Under the pieces are notes generated by a model. It did not search any database. It worked only from the letters and a program-made list of their open reading frames with translations, and had not been told where the DNA came from. Below are positions 51,300 through 63,389 of a stretch of DNA of 64,000 bases, one piece after another (the stretch's first letter is position 1; each line of letters opens with the position of its first letter). The translations under genes were made by a program, and so were the position numbers. The DNA comes from Epinephelus fuscoguttatus. Taxonomy: Eukaryota > Chordata > Actinopteri > Perciformes > Serranidae. Location of the stretch: NCBI RefSeq assembly GCF_011397635.1, contig NC_064759.1, positions 13,598,428 through 13,662,427 of the forward strand, read 5' to 3'.

Positions 51300-54200
51300 T
51301 CTAAAGTAGGCTGCTGGTAGGAATTTGGGGGAGCAGCTCAAAAGTTGCGTCGCCGTAATGTAATAGGGGATTCAGTTTACACTAGTGGGAGAGGAGAGAA
51401 GGGCATGCTGGGGCTGAGCACTTATTAAAAAGTTAATATGTGAGAGCTGTTTATTATGAATCAGTTAAACAGGAAATATTGATCCAGAATACAAGCAGTG
51501 TTTTTCCACAGTCATGCAGCAGGAATACACAAAATCTGTACACAACCAAACATATTTCTAATATATACACAGTTTATATACATGTTTAGTAAAACAATAA
51601 AGTAATAATGGTAACAAAATAATAAATAATATTAAGAAACAACATTATTATCAGACTATTATTGTTCATTATTATTATTTGTTATATACTGTGTTATGTA
51701 GTAGTAGTAGCCATGGATGGATTACTGAAGGGGCCTACCGGGCACAGGCCCAGGGGCCCAAAGTGTCAAGGCCCCCCCTGGCCTTCACCTGCAAAATGCC
51801 ACTCAAATGAACTCGTACTGACCAGGAAGAGGCACAAAAAGAAAACAAAGGCATGCAAAGGATCTGCAAAGAGACACAAGATAACTAAGAAAAGGGGCAA
51901 AACAAACAGACAGACATAAAACAACCAAAGATGACACAAAATGACCTCAAGAGGGACCCCTGGCCTTCACTTGCAAAATGTCAAATGTCAGAGAAGCGTC
52001 TACTGATGAGGAGACTCATAATGACCACAAAGAGATGCAAAGGAACTGCAAAGAGGTACACAATAACTACAAAACAAGCAAAACAACTACAACATGACTA
52101 GGAAGTGACACAATACAACCAAAAAAACACACAAAATTACCTTAAAGAAAAACAAAACCACACAAATATATATAATGCCTACAAACAGACACAAAACCAC
52201 CACAAAATCTGTGTCTTGTTCCTGTGTAGGAAAGGTGGTGGGGCTCTTTGCATATCTGTGCCCAGGGCCCCATTGTCTCATAATCTGCCAGTTGAAGAAG
52301 TGAGAAACACTATTACTGTTGTTTTATTGTTTATAGGTCTATAGAGGGTCGCAAGGATGTATACAGGTTTCATTTCAACATTTCTGGGGACACATGAAAC
52401 AGGTGGTCTGCAGGGTCCTTGGCCGGAAAATCTTGAGCATTAAACACTATTTCCTGCATTCTGGTGATTGTTTATACATCAACTTGTGCTTTTTTGCATC
52501 AATTTATGGTGTGGATTAAATTAAAAGTCCTCTGCTACTTTTGTGTTTTTACTGGAGCGGGGGCACGTCTTACAAATTGAGAGGGATGTATCCCCTGTAT
52601 GCCCCTCGAAATCTACACCTGTGGAGGGCCAGATGAGCCCACTGTAACAAATATTAGCTTTTGGCCCTTATTGCCCCGTGTTCCTCCTGTTTATATCACT
52701 ATATTTATATTTTTTGTGTTTATATTTTAGCCCTATATTTTACCTTGCACTATTTCATGGCTTGGGTTCAGATTTGGTTTTTACCTATGTGATTTTCTTT
52801 TTAATCAATATGAAAATGTTTGTATGATATTAATATATTTACAGATATTGAAGAGAGCCTGAGAGGCCTACTATTCCCATAGTCAACAACTGCTTCTCTG
52901 TTACTATTGAGTACATGACAACAATAAAGAACTTGAACTTGAACTCTGTAACCTCAAAATACCCATTTAGTGCACGTAACAAACTCATGACTTTCACCTG
53001 TACCCAGCAAACAGCCAGTACTGCTTTCTGAGGGTCTGCTGTATGTACAATAGTTATTAGTTAGTTGGGTGATTAATATCAAAAACACAAAGGACAATTT
53101 AACTGAGAATAAAGTTTTTTAAAACTAGATTTAGAGTCTCTCTACAAGACAGAGCCACAGGATGACGTAATAATTGGGACTTGTCATAAGGATGCTGCAG
53201 TGGTGCATACTGCAAAAATTGGAGGGCAGATTAGTAATTATTTAAATTACTACAGGGCCCTGGGCCACTGGGGCTGTTGCCCATTTTGCCTGATCGGTAA
53301 TCCATCCTTGCCAACACATGGCCAGATCTCTTTAAGAGGCTCCAGATGACATGATTTTGGTCTCTATGGCTAACCCCAAACCATCACCTCCTGCCGCATG
53401 TGCTTTGTGTATAAGCCCTATCAGCTATGTTCCCATCAAGTACAGTGTGCATGTAGACCCTCTTTTTCCAGCATAGGCGGTGGTAGATTTACTGGAGACA
53501 GTTTTTTTAAATGATGTATTTTGTTTGAACACGACTTTAGTCAGAAATATGCACCAGGGGACTGTACATTTTTTGAGAGGATTATCACTTTCATGACAAT
53601 GCCAAAAAAATCAAAAAAGCCTCTGCATTCACGGCTGTGATGAAATGATCAAAGTTTAAAGACTGAAGCATGCACAGCCTCTCGTTCTCATGCACAGTAC
53701 AAACTAAACAAATTAAGGCCACATTAGGCCACCTTAGTTGATAATATACTTCAGTGGAGCATTTTTCTAAACCAATTTGCAGTTATTCAACATACATACA
53801 AACAATTGACATCCAGTGAACCGTGCTCTTTATAGAGGCCCTAGAGGTCAGAGGCTCCCTGCATGGGGCAACCTCCCCCTCTGCTTGCTTGTTAATCCAA
53901 CCTTTGACATAGCCTACATCTCATATAAGCTATAGGCCACAGTATTTAAAAGCTATTTCCTGTTTTAGAGGATTTGGTAGTTTAAAATACAAAGAATTCA
54001 TTTTCAACTAAGAATATTATGGAGCAATTTGAGGCTTGAGAAGCTAGTTGAAAGGTAGATGTGGAACATGTGTTTCTCATCATGAATACAGGAGGCTGCA
54101 ACTTGTGTTTCATCTCCCTGGAAATCTTATAGAATTATAAAATTGAAAATACTGGTTTTAAAAAAGGCAAAATCTCTCATGCATCCTGTCAAGTGAGTCC

Positions 54201-54370
54201 TGTTTAATGTTTTAAAATAACAATCTCCTTCTCCGTAAACTCATTAATGTATGTAGCACCTCCACGGTGTATTTATATCTGCCATGAGCCGCACTGCATT
54301 AATTATTATTACAGGTGAAATGTGTCAAAGTCTGACAAACTCCATTTTCTTCAGTTGTTGTCGCCTGCCT
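51300..54370. other. ash1l-dap3 divergent spacer, repeat-rich, no gene seen
   Basis: Head-to-head spacer. It holds the reverse copy of the CATGG family (51710-52292), a reverse copy of the AGGTGTAGATTTC family (about 52430-52622) and retroposon-like sequence ending in repeated TTGAAC (about 52640-52945). A short relic of the CATGG right end lies at 53267-53310. The remaining sequence to 54.3 kb is AT-rich without a convincing frame. Confidence 0.5.
51710..52292. mobile_element. CATGG-terminus repeat family, copy 3 (reverse)
   Basis: It begins CCATGGATGGATTACTGAAG and ends 'ttgtctcataatctgcc', the two family ends in opposite order to copies 1 and 2. The internal array reads 'agacacaaaatgacc' type units, shorter than in copy 2. 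Confidence 0.6.
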
Positions 54371-54381
54371 CGCGCCACCTC

Positions 54382-54469
54382 ATTGGCTGCGGAGAACTGT
54401 GACGGAGTTACGTCACTTCCTGCTGTGAGCTGCATCATGGCGGTGTCCGTGACAGATCTGGCACATTGA
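54382..54469 (+). promoter_or_regulatory. dap3: dap3 core promoter with a 10-codon upstream ORF
   Basis: The region packs an inverted CCAAT box (ATTGG, 54382-54386), a CRE-like TTACGTCA (54408-54415), an ETS-like ACTTCCTG (54415-54422) and a YY1-type CATCATGGCGG from 54433, a set typical of TATA-less housekeeping promoters. The ATG in the YY1 site opens MAVSVTDLAH then stop (54437-54469). If transcription starts upstream, this would be an upstream ORF. The first exon ends at 54583, before gtaaac. Confidence 0.5.
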
Positions 54470-54790
54470 CTTCGCCTGGAGGAGTGCAATTTACCCTCGT
54501 CTTAAACCGCTCCGGGGACATTTTTCTGTAAATGACCTGAACGGAAATTTTCATCACTGAATATTTAATAAACTAAATAGCAGGTAAACATATTTCTGAG
54601 TTTAAATAGCTCCGTGTTGCTAATGTTGCTTCTATATTAGGCTGCTGGGGAGCACAGCTAGCTAACAGTTAGCTAACTGTTTACGCAAGGTTACAGGACA
54701 CCGGTGTGGCTTTGTACACATTACATACTTCACTAGCTTTTACCATCCCTAGGATAAGTTAAATTAATGTCGGCCTTCTTGTTTCAGATC

Positions 54791-57700
54791 ATGGCGCTCC
54801 ACAGACTGTCCTTCAGACTGCGGCAAACGGTAAGATCACTGTTAGCAACAGGTTTATCGAAGAAGCTGCAGATATATAACCTACACAGTATAGTTTAATG
54901 AACAAATAATACATGTCTAGATGTTTCTGACCTAGGCCAGCAGCTCTGGTTACAAAGTAAGGAAGCAAACGTCCATTGATGGTTGTTACGTTAAACCATA
55001 AACTGTACCAGGGTGTCTACAGGTCCTTAAACAGTCTTAAATGTCTTAAATTCAGTGTTACAACAATAAGGTGTTAAAGTTATTGAATAGTCTTAAATTT
55101 GAATATGTGAGGTCTTAACTACTACAAACGTTTTATCTAATTTCCTTGTGAAAATGAGTGAAGCCTTTCTATCTAAAAGTCCACATTTCTAATGTTACAA
55201 ATCCTCAATAAACTATAATATTGTCATTTTACTTCATACTTAACTCACACTAATAACCACAAAACACTTAACTCTGCACAAGACCACATTTATACTACTT
55301 GCTTGCAATGCTTACCGGTGATGCTCAAGTAAGGAAAACATTGATTTGTCCAAAAAATTGTCCTAAATTTGGTTAAAAAGTGTTTTGAATGGGTCTTAAA
55401 AAGCATTAAATTTAACTGTCTGATACCTGAAGACACCCTGTGTACAGTTTATGTGTCAAACTGCCGCAAAACACAGATTTGTATTATATTTATAGGGTGT
55501 GCATTACATGTACATCAATGTACTAAATGTGTTTATTGGTAGTAGGTTAATGTACAATTCTAGCAATAGACTTACCAAAAATCAAACCAAAAGATTGATA
55601 CACTTGAGTATTGTGATGTTATGTTTTGTGATTCTGTACCGATTCTGGAAAAACATTGTATTGATTTTCTAATTGTTGCAATTTTACTGTCTTAATTTGT
55701 TTACTTTGAGAATTATTCAAACACCTTTACGCTATTATTTGTTTTTAGATGATATAGGGAAATGTTTTTTCCTTTGCTGAGGTTGCTGAGAAACTAGGGC
55801 TATGATGTTGGATGTTACAGGGACAAGTGCAGATCCCACTGTTGTGATTGCATGAAAAAGTTTACATGTCATAGTGTATAATATGACAGTTTTCCTAAAA
55901 TTAGAGCTTAAAAAATGGCATCATATTACTTTGCTTACAGTATCGCAACATATTGCAATATATTCATGAATCGGGATAGGTGTCATATGCCCAGACCATT
56001 TACTGAAGTTGCTCAAATAACTGCATGGGTAAGGTAGCTTACATAGGTTTACAGTATATATTTATCAAAATAATCTAATCTCTTCTGTTATTTATTTGAA
56101 AACTAAAAATGTTAAAAAGTAATATCCATCAAACCAATTTTGAGTTGTTATTAAGCACATATACAATCTAGATTAATACTGTTCATCACAGTGACAGAGC
56201 ACAAAGTTGTCTGTGCATCCAGTTAAGATTCAGCATCCTTCCTTTGGTTGAAGACACTGGATGCTTCCATTCAGTCCCAGAAGAGGACAGAAAGGATCAC
56301 CTGTGTGATAAGATAAGATAAGATAAGATAAGATAAAATAATCCTTTAATAGTTGCACAGGGGGTAAATTTGTATTGTTGCAGCAGCAAAGAGAATAGTG
56401 CAAAACAAAAAGCATCAGTAAAAAAACGCATATAAGTAAACTGAAGAACAAATCAGAATATGATAAATAAACAGGCTGAATGGCTGAATGCACATTATCG
56501 CATGAAGGAAGTATAGTTACTGCACAGTTTAAAATGAACTTTACTGATACCACTCCTGAGTGATGATTGATGATTGTAAGTTTTGGTATATGTGGACGAC
56601 ATGGAGTAGTGTTTGTTGTAAAGTCTGACAGCAGCAGGAAGGAAGGACCTGCATTATCTCTCCCGATCTGAGGTTGAAATACATTTTAGATTCTCTTTGA
56701 TTTATTGCATTCTTCGAGTTAAGCTTTTTCCTTTTAATTGACCACGAGAAGTCTGATCAACATGACACATGAGTAAAGACTACAGTACATGTTTACATAC
56801 TTGACTCAGGTTTTGTTTAATAAGTGTATAAAATGTTGTATAATTCTTTTGTTAGGTTTATATCTGACATATATATATATATATATACATGCTTTGACAC
56901 GAATCAATACAGCATGATGTGGGTTTTTTTTTTTTTTATTATTATTTTTCTGTTTTTTCTTATTGTAGATTCTGTCTTGTAAACCCCTGTGAGCCAGGCA
57001 CCTTTTGGATGTATATGACACTTAAATTAAAGTATTTGTTCTGCTAAACTGCAGGTAACACATGTAAGGTCCCTTCATACCAGTGGATGTGGGCAGCAGC
57101 AGGAAGCTGTGGCTGTAGAGTCAGAACATGAGCCCTTCTCAGTTTTCAGAACGCGGGAGAATGATCCGGTAAGCGAATCTGACTTAAGCAGTGCAAATGT
57201 AGGGGGGTAACACAGCACAGCTTCCTAGTAGCAGCCGATTTGTGTTTGTAGCAGCAGTTGTCTTTACATTTGTATGATTTCACCTGGCTCACTCTTTGTC
57301 TCTTTTCAGGCGTGCCAATCAGAGAATCATATCGGACAGTATTACACGCTGCCCTCCGCACACGTCCGCACTCTGTTCCCTCAAACCCTCCCTCGGCGCT
57401 ATCAACAACAGGTACGTGTTATGCCTATAACTCCATGCACATTATTTTGACTCTTAGATAATATTTTGTGACTTATTTTAATGCCTACCATGAACAAGAA
57501 TTGTCATGTCTGTATTTAGGTGAAGACGTTTAATGAAGCCTGTATGATGGTGAGGCAGCCAGCTCTAGAGGTCATCTCTTACCTGAAGAAAGCCGACTAC
57601 AGCAAACCTCCTCTGCGGTATTTATTCTGTATCCTTTACAACACAGTCTCACACACACAGAGATGAGCACACTCTTCTTCTCTTGATGCCTCTGAATAAA

Positions 57701-60700
57701 CGTGCTATTAACCTTATCGAGTTGTTCAGATGGGTTGAAGGGCAGTGGGAAGACAATGTCTCTCTGTCACACAGTCCACTTCTGCTACACACAAGGATGG
57801 CTGGTGCTGCATGTTCCTGATGGTGAGATAAACACAATCACACAAGTGTCTGACTGCTTTGACCATACAGAGAGTGTCAACAGTGACCCTCCTTCATCCT
57901 CTGTGTTTTTTCTAATACAGCTCACCTCTGGGTGAAGAACTGTAAGGAGCTGCTGCCCTCGTCCTATAACACAGCTCGCTTTGATCAGCCGTTACAAGCC
58001 GCTGAATGGTTACGCACTTTCAGAACCACCAATCAGCACTTCCTTTCAAAGGTAATGATTTTATGCAGTGTGTTATGAACATCAGATGATATTTATTTGC
58101 TCCAATATTACAATATAACCCCTGAGTATACACAATCGAAATCAATGCACGTGGAGTGTTGCAAAATTTGTCACATTATTAACAAGCATTAGTCATTATT
58201 AGACCTTAAATGAGCCTTGACTGCATTTTCACAGCGGTTTAGGCCTGATATACATTAAGTAATGAAACCGCTTTCAGGTGCCACCTGAATTTACCCACAC
58301 GCACAGCTGTGGAAGGCAGAGTGTGAAGCACAGTGTCTTTGCATGGCACAGAAGCAATATAGCAGCATGATGTGGTTTTAGGGTTGCTATTTGAGGGAAT
58401 CACATTTACATTCTAATGTAGCCAATTGAGGATGGAGCATCTTAAAGGGACAGTACACCCCCAAATCAAATGTACATATTTTTCCTCTTGCCTGTAGAGC
58501 TAGATTTTTTTTTGTTGCTTTCCAAATATCACCAGTCAAGATAATCCACAGACCTTGTTGTGAGCAGCTTCATGTAGGAACTATTTTCTTTCCTCCGAAA
58601 TACACCCTCCAACCATATCAGTGAGCAGAAGGAAGTGTGCATCTGCTCATGGACAAGAGACTTGTGCTAAAGGCGTAAGGTTAGCTCGTTCAGTGATGCT
58701 AGTGAGCCAGCAGTAGATGCACATTTCCTTCTGTGCTGTGATACTGTTATCAGGTGTAGTTCGGTAGAAAGAAAATAGTTCCTACATGAATGTGCTCAAA
58801 ACAAGGTCTGTGGATTATCTTGAGTGACCGAGTCATGATTTCTGGGAAGAGACATTGCTGTTGAGGTTTTCAGATGTATTTTTTTCGGTGGCTTGAGCAC
58901 CACAAGCTGAGTGCCATCTAGTTCCATTACATTGGAGAGAAGGCAGACATCTCTACAGCTGGTACCTCCAACACTCGGCAGCTCGCACCAAAACAATCTA
59001 GTTTGATAACACTACAGGTGAGAGGAAGCATATGTATTTCTTATTTATGGCTGAACTGTCCCTATAAATACTCAGCCGGGCTTTGCCCATTAGCATCCAA
59101 AAAGGAATATGAATGGAAAAGTTCTGTTATGCAGCATCTTCATCAAAATACGGTCATATAGAATGTAGTGGGATTGAAATATGAATGTATGTAATTTGCA
59201 TCATGGAACAAAGTGAAAGGTTTTTAGCTTTAAGTGAATGGTGCATGGTAACATAAATCAATCAATAAAACAGTCTTTGATGCTGTACCCTCAGTGAAAC
59301 TGTGCCATTTCTCTCCCAGATAAAGACAAAGCAGCGCTATGTGTGGACAAAGAGGGAGTTCACTGAGGAGGGATGTCTACTTGGAGAGCTGGTGGATCAG
59401 GTGAGCTTTCTCACTGACTTCTCTGGCTCTGAGTATTTATTTACGTTTATTGGAGATGTGGTTTATCCCGCCCTCTCAGACATTTTCATCAGTTTGTTGT
59501 ATTTTCTATCTGTTACCTATTCTTTCCACCTTCTGCCCTGCTGATTTCCCCACAGGGGGTCATTAAAGTTTCATCTTTCACCTTGCCTGTGCTTTGTGGT
59601 GATCAATAGCCAATGAACTGAGCACGGGTATGGATCAGCACAATATTTTTGTACCACACTCACTGACAGAGGTGGTAAAAAGAGCGGTAGATTTATGCTC
59701 AGCCTGTGAATTTTTCCACCTCTTCTAATCAGTCATCTTGCTCCGTATCATTTGTTCTAGAGACAATAGTGCTACCCTGTTTTGTCTAACTTGTCGTACA
59801 AACAAATTTCTGGTCACTGCTGGTGTTACTGTGAGCCCGTCGTAGGCTGTAATTAGATCTGATATTAATAGCCAGCCTTCTGACAGCACATTATTAGACA
59901 AAAGAAATCAAATCAGTGTCAAGCCTCCTGCTGAGACATCTGTATTGAACTGATGGATTTTTTCAGGCTTAAAACTAAAGAAATGGTGCGTGAAATTACT
60001 GTTTGCTCCGACACTTGAACATAACTCAGCTGCTCAGATTTTGACCTACAAAGTTATGTGTTGTTACGATTTATTAAGTCGTCCACTGATTTAGCACTGC
60101 AGTCCTTTGACATTGCCGCAGTCATGATGAGCAGTTTTAAAAAATAAAGAGATCATAATTGATGCAACAGAAGCAAATTTGTCATCTTTTTGGTGCCTAC
60201 ATTACCCACAATGCAACTCACTTTAGTCAGACATTCAGGTGTGTTATGCTGGCAACAGCCTCTATATATTATACTACTTTTTCCACATATGCTGTGGTCT
60301 CACATAACCAGACTTATCTCCACAGTGCTGTGTCAGTGCTAGAGAAAGCTCTGGAGGGACATATTATCATCATCATCAGATGTTGGCGATTGAGCAGAGA
60401 AGAAATTGTAATAAAGTTGTCAAATGGTAGTAAAGGTGCATTGGTGAATGCAATAGGCCAGTAACAGTTAAGATGAGTAATCCAGAGCTTCACTGACTAT
60501 CCCTATAACAATTTGGCCACAATTTAGCACACCGACCAAACACAGTGCAGCCATATGCACGGTCTCCACCTACAGTAGTTTTGTTTCCCCATAAATGGCA
60601 AACACGTCACAGTTTTACTAAATATACAAAAAATACTGAAAACCAGCCAATGGTTTAAAATGTCTGCTAAGATTTGAGGAGGCGAGCACCGTCTTTAAAA

Positions 60701-63037
60701 TGGCTAATTCTCCACTAAAAAACACCACAAAAACCAGGAACACATGGTTTTCGACTGTGATTCAACTTTGGAACACTGGTGAGGTTAGCATCACTGAAGT
60801 ATGCCGCTGCCAGGGTAATAAGATGTGGCAAATCAACTCCAACTGGCTGTGCGAGAGTCCTGTGAGACGGACTCTGGGCTTTCTTAAGGTGCACTTACAA
60901 GTTGTTTTATTTGTTGCGCATCTTTACAACAATTAACCGATCGTCAAAGCAGGCATGCCTCATTGCACGGTCCACATCTTTTGTCAAAACTTGCCGTCTT
61001 CAGTGTGTAGGCTGCTAGTTTCCCGTAATGAAGTGGATTTTGAAGTCGGTAACATACAGATTGCGGAAGAGGGGTAAAATACTGGCCTAAAATGCGAGCC
61101 AGTGGCAGGCTCATAGCCATAGTCTGTTTCCACTGAATCAGTTCATGTGCAGTAGTACGCTCCAGGACCTGTAAACAGACTTGGATGTGTAAAATCGATA
61201 GAGTTGCCCTTAAATTGCTTCTAATTTCCCTTCAAAAGACATCGTCATCAGGAGTCTGATGTTGTTTCTTCTGCCGCAGGGTATAGCTCGTGTGAAGAGC
61301 AGCAGTGATGTGGTGGGGGCGGTGATGAAGGAGCTGAGGCTGCAGAGCGGGCAGCCAGAGTCAGTCTTCCGCTTGGCCGTGGCTGTGGATGGCGTCAACG
61401 CCCTGTGGGGAAGATCCACCATCAAGAAGGAGGATAAGAGCCCCGTGAGGAAACACATCTTACAATCCTGTCACGCCTCATGCTTGTCTTCATGCTTCTC
61501 TCTCAGTTTCCACTGACAGGAAGTCTTCCGTGTCTCTCTTTCTTACCGTCATCAGGTGGATCCAGAGGAGCTCACTTTGATTTATAACCTGAGGAAGCTG
61601 ATGGCGAACGACTGGGTGAGAAGAACGCACTCAAGGCGATGACCAGAGTTGCATGAGAATATTATTTCTTTTTCCATTAACATTCACTCTCTTGGTCTCA
61701 GACTGGCGCCATCATCACCACTCTGTCTCAGACGGGGTCTCTCTTCACTTCAAAATCTGCCTACTTGCCTCAAGAGCTGCTGGGAGAGGTCAGAGATCAT
61801 TTTATTGTACTTTGTAATCTGTAGCACTTGTCCTCAAGCTCTGACAGCAGATTAGTCTTTCCTTCTCTTTTCTAACTTGGGTTGTTAGTTGGGAAATGCA
61901 AACCTGGCCTCGAGACTCCAATCCTCAAGACTCATGCAGAAGTTGTTTTTCAAATTTAAGTGAAATGATACACACAAGACATAATGGATATGTTTTGTTG
62001 TTGCTTTGTGACGAACGTCGCTACTTTTTGTTGGAAGTGGTCCTGAACAGAAACAAATTATTGTCAAATCCTGGACCTGTTTCCAGAGTAAACCATGTGG
62101 TTGTGTTGTTGCAGTGGTTCACAATATTATTTATATATCGGTCGTATTTATCCAATGTCTGCATGTCATAAGATCAATTTCCTAATGGAGCAATAAATCC
62201 ATCATTGTCACCAGCCTCCTATGTTTATACTGCACCAACGATCGAACTGTAAAAGTCAAAGCAGGGTCATAAACATTCTTGTCTCGCCAAATTAAAAAAA
62301 TGTTGATTTTATAATTGTGTAATATTAATCATTTAGACTTCTGTTTTGATCACTCACCAGTTGGACTTAAGTTTAACTTGTCTTGTTTTTAACAGGTTGA
62401 TTAATTTTTAAAAATATGCAGTATATTAATATATTTGTGTATAATGCAAAAAAGATGCATTGCATTTAAATCATAACAGTATTAATGTCTCTATTTGTGT
62501 GAATATTGTAACAGGGCGTGTGGTGCATTATATATGATGATATGTAGTCTGCATTGTGTTAAGAGTTAGTAATTTATTTCATCTAAATTATGCATATCTT
62601 GTTTTTGATATTTTCTTCTCTGATAATGCTAAACAGAATGACTCTGCATTTAATACACCTCACAAAGACATTTGTTGTGCAGTATGTTGACTTCCTGTCT
62701 TTGTTTTGCTCATCAGAAGGGGTTCGACAGCATGGACCCGTTCATCCCGGTGTCGGTGCCCAACTACAGCGAGAAGGAGTTTGAGAGCTGTTACCTCTAC
62801 TATTTGGACCGCCACTGGCTGCAGCACCCGCAGAGTGAGTGATGATACTGTGGATGCTTTTTTTTTGTTTTGTTTTGTTTTTGTTTTTTGAAAGAAAGAC
62901 ATTTAAGTGATGCAGACAGAGTAACTTTAAACTCTTGCTTTCCCTCATCAGGTCGGACAGAGGAAGGGAAGAAAGAAATCATCTTTTTGAGCAACAGAAA
63001 TCCAAAGATGTTGGACAGAATATGTGCCTCCTTGTGA
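54791..63037 (+). CDS. dap3: Mitochondrial ribosomal protein S29 / death-associated protein 3 (12 coding exons, 394 aa)
   Basis: DAP3 (mS29) is a GTP-binding protein of the mitochondrial ribosome small subunit. Coding exons: 54791-54829, 57055-57168, 57310-57411, 57520-57628, 57730-57822, 57921-58051, 59320-59400, 61280-61444, 61556-61615, 61702-61788, 62717-62834, 62952-63037, all GT-AG and in phase (1,185 nt). The N-terminus [13 protein letters not shown] followed by [10 protein letters not shown] is basic and lacks acidic residues, as expected for a mitochondrial targeting peptide. The P-loop GLKGSGKT is at residues 123-130 and the Walker B strand VAVDG at 257-261, followed by [26 protein letters not shown] and [10 protein letters not shown] match the animal family. 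Length is close to the human protein (398). The ATG lies 3 bases after an acceptor (gtttcag). An AATAAA follows at 63218-63223. The neighbour order after ash1l matches mammals. Confidence 0.96.
55009..55440. mobile_element. CAGGGTGTC-terminus inverted-repeat element
   Basis: It starts CAGGGTGTCTACAGGTCCTT and ends 'gaagacaccctg'. 'cttaaat' motifs recur through the interior. Ends with CAGGG fit hAT-type MITEs. It lies in dap3 intron 2 (between the first two coding exons). Confidence 0.55.
56307..56640. repeat. GATAA microsatellite and adjoining retroposon-like sequence
   Basis: About six GATAA units (56307-56339) lead into 'atcctttaatagttgcacag', a motif commonly found beside such tails in teleost non-LTR retroposons, here in reverse orientation. 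No frame is seen. Confidence 0.45.
58443..59067. mobile_element. AAAGGGACAGT-terminus MITE with long internal inverted arms
   Basis: The ends TTAAAGGGACAGTACACCCC and 'gaactgtccctataa' are inverted. Internally, about 58535-58596 and 58768-58830 are inverted copies of about 60 bases (for example 'taatccacagaccttgtt' versus 'caaggtctgtggatta'), enough to fold into a hairpin. It lies in dap3 intron 7. Confidence 0.6.
59600..61200. other. Long dap3 intron, no gene seen
   Basis: Intronic sequence between the TKQRYVWTK exon and the GIARVK exon. Mixed composition; no supportable frame, and no repeat with visible ends. Confidence 0.4.
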
Positions 63038-63056
63038 AGTTACATAAAGACTTAAA

Positions 63057-63065
<9 letters not shown>

Positions 63066-63102
<37 letters not shown>
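63066..63102. repeat. CA microsatellite in dap3 3' UTR
   Basis: About 18 CA units lie between the dap3 stop (63037) and its AATAAA (63218-63223). Confidence 0.9.
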
Positions 63103-63105
<3 letters not shown>

Positions 63106-63284
63106 CACTCACTCATACAAATATCAGTGTCCTACAACTACATAAACATACAAATATCAGTGTCTATAATATCTGTAAATTATGATGCATGTGTGTAACT
63201 TTGATAACAAAATGTCAAATAAAGTTAAAAAAATGGCTTTTTGTTTGAGGTAATTATTGCACATCAAGTCAAATCCACAATAAA

Positions 63285-63380
63285 GGGGGCATCAGGGGCT
63301 TAGTGGTTAGAGCAGGCGCCCTATGCACAAAGGCCCTGTCCTTGCTGCAGCGGCCTGGGCTCGACCCTGGCCTGTGGCCC
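63285..63380 (+). repeat. tRNA-derived SINE head
   Basis: 'ggcttagtggttagagc' (63297-63313) resembles an A box and 'gggctcgaccc' (63357-63367) a B box, about 55 bases apart, as in tRNA-derived SINEs. It does not fold as an intact tRNA. It abuts a CATGG-family copy. Confidence 0.5.
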
Positions 63381-63389
63381 TCCAGCAAG

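Noticed and set aside
63297-63367. tRNA gene
   Set aside because: A- and B-box-like sequences are present but the cloverleaf cannot be formed; better explained as a SINE head.
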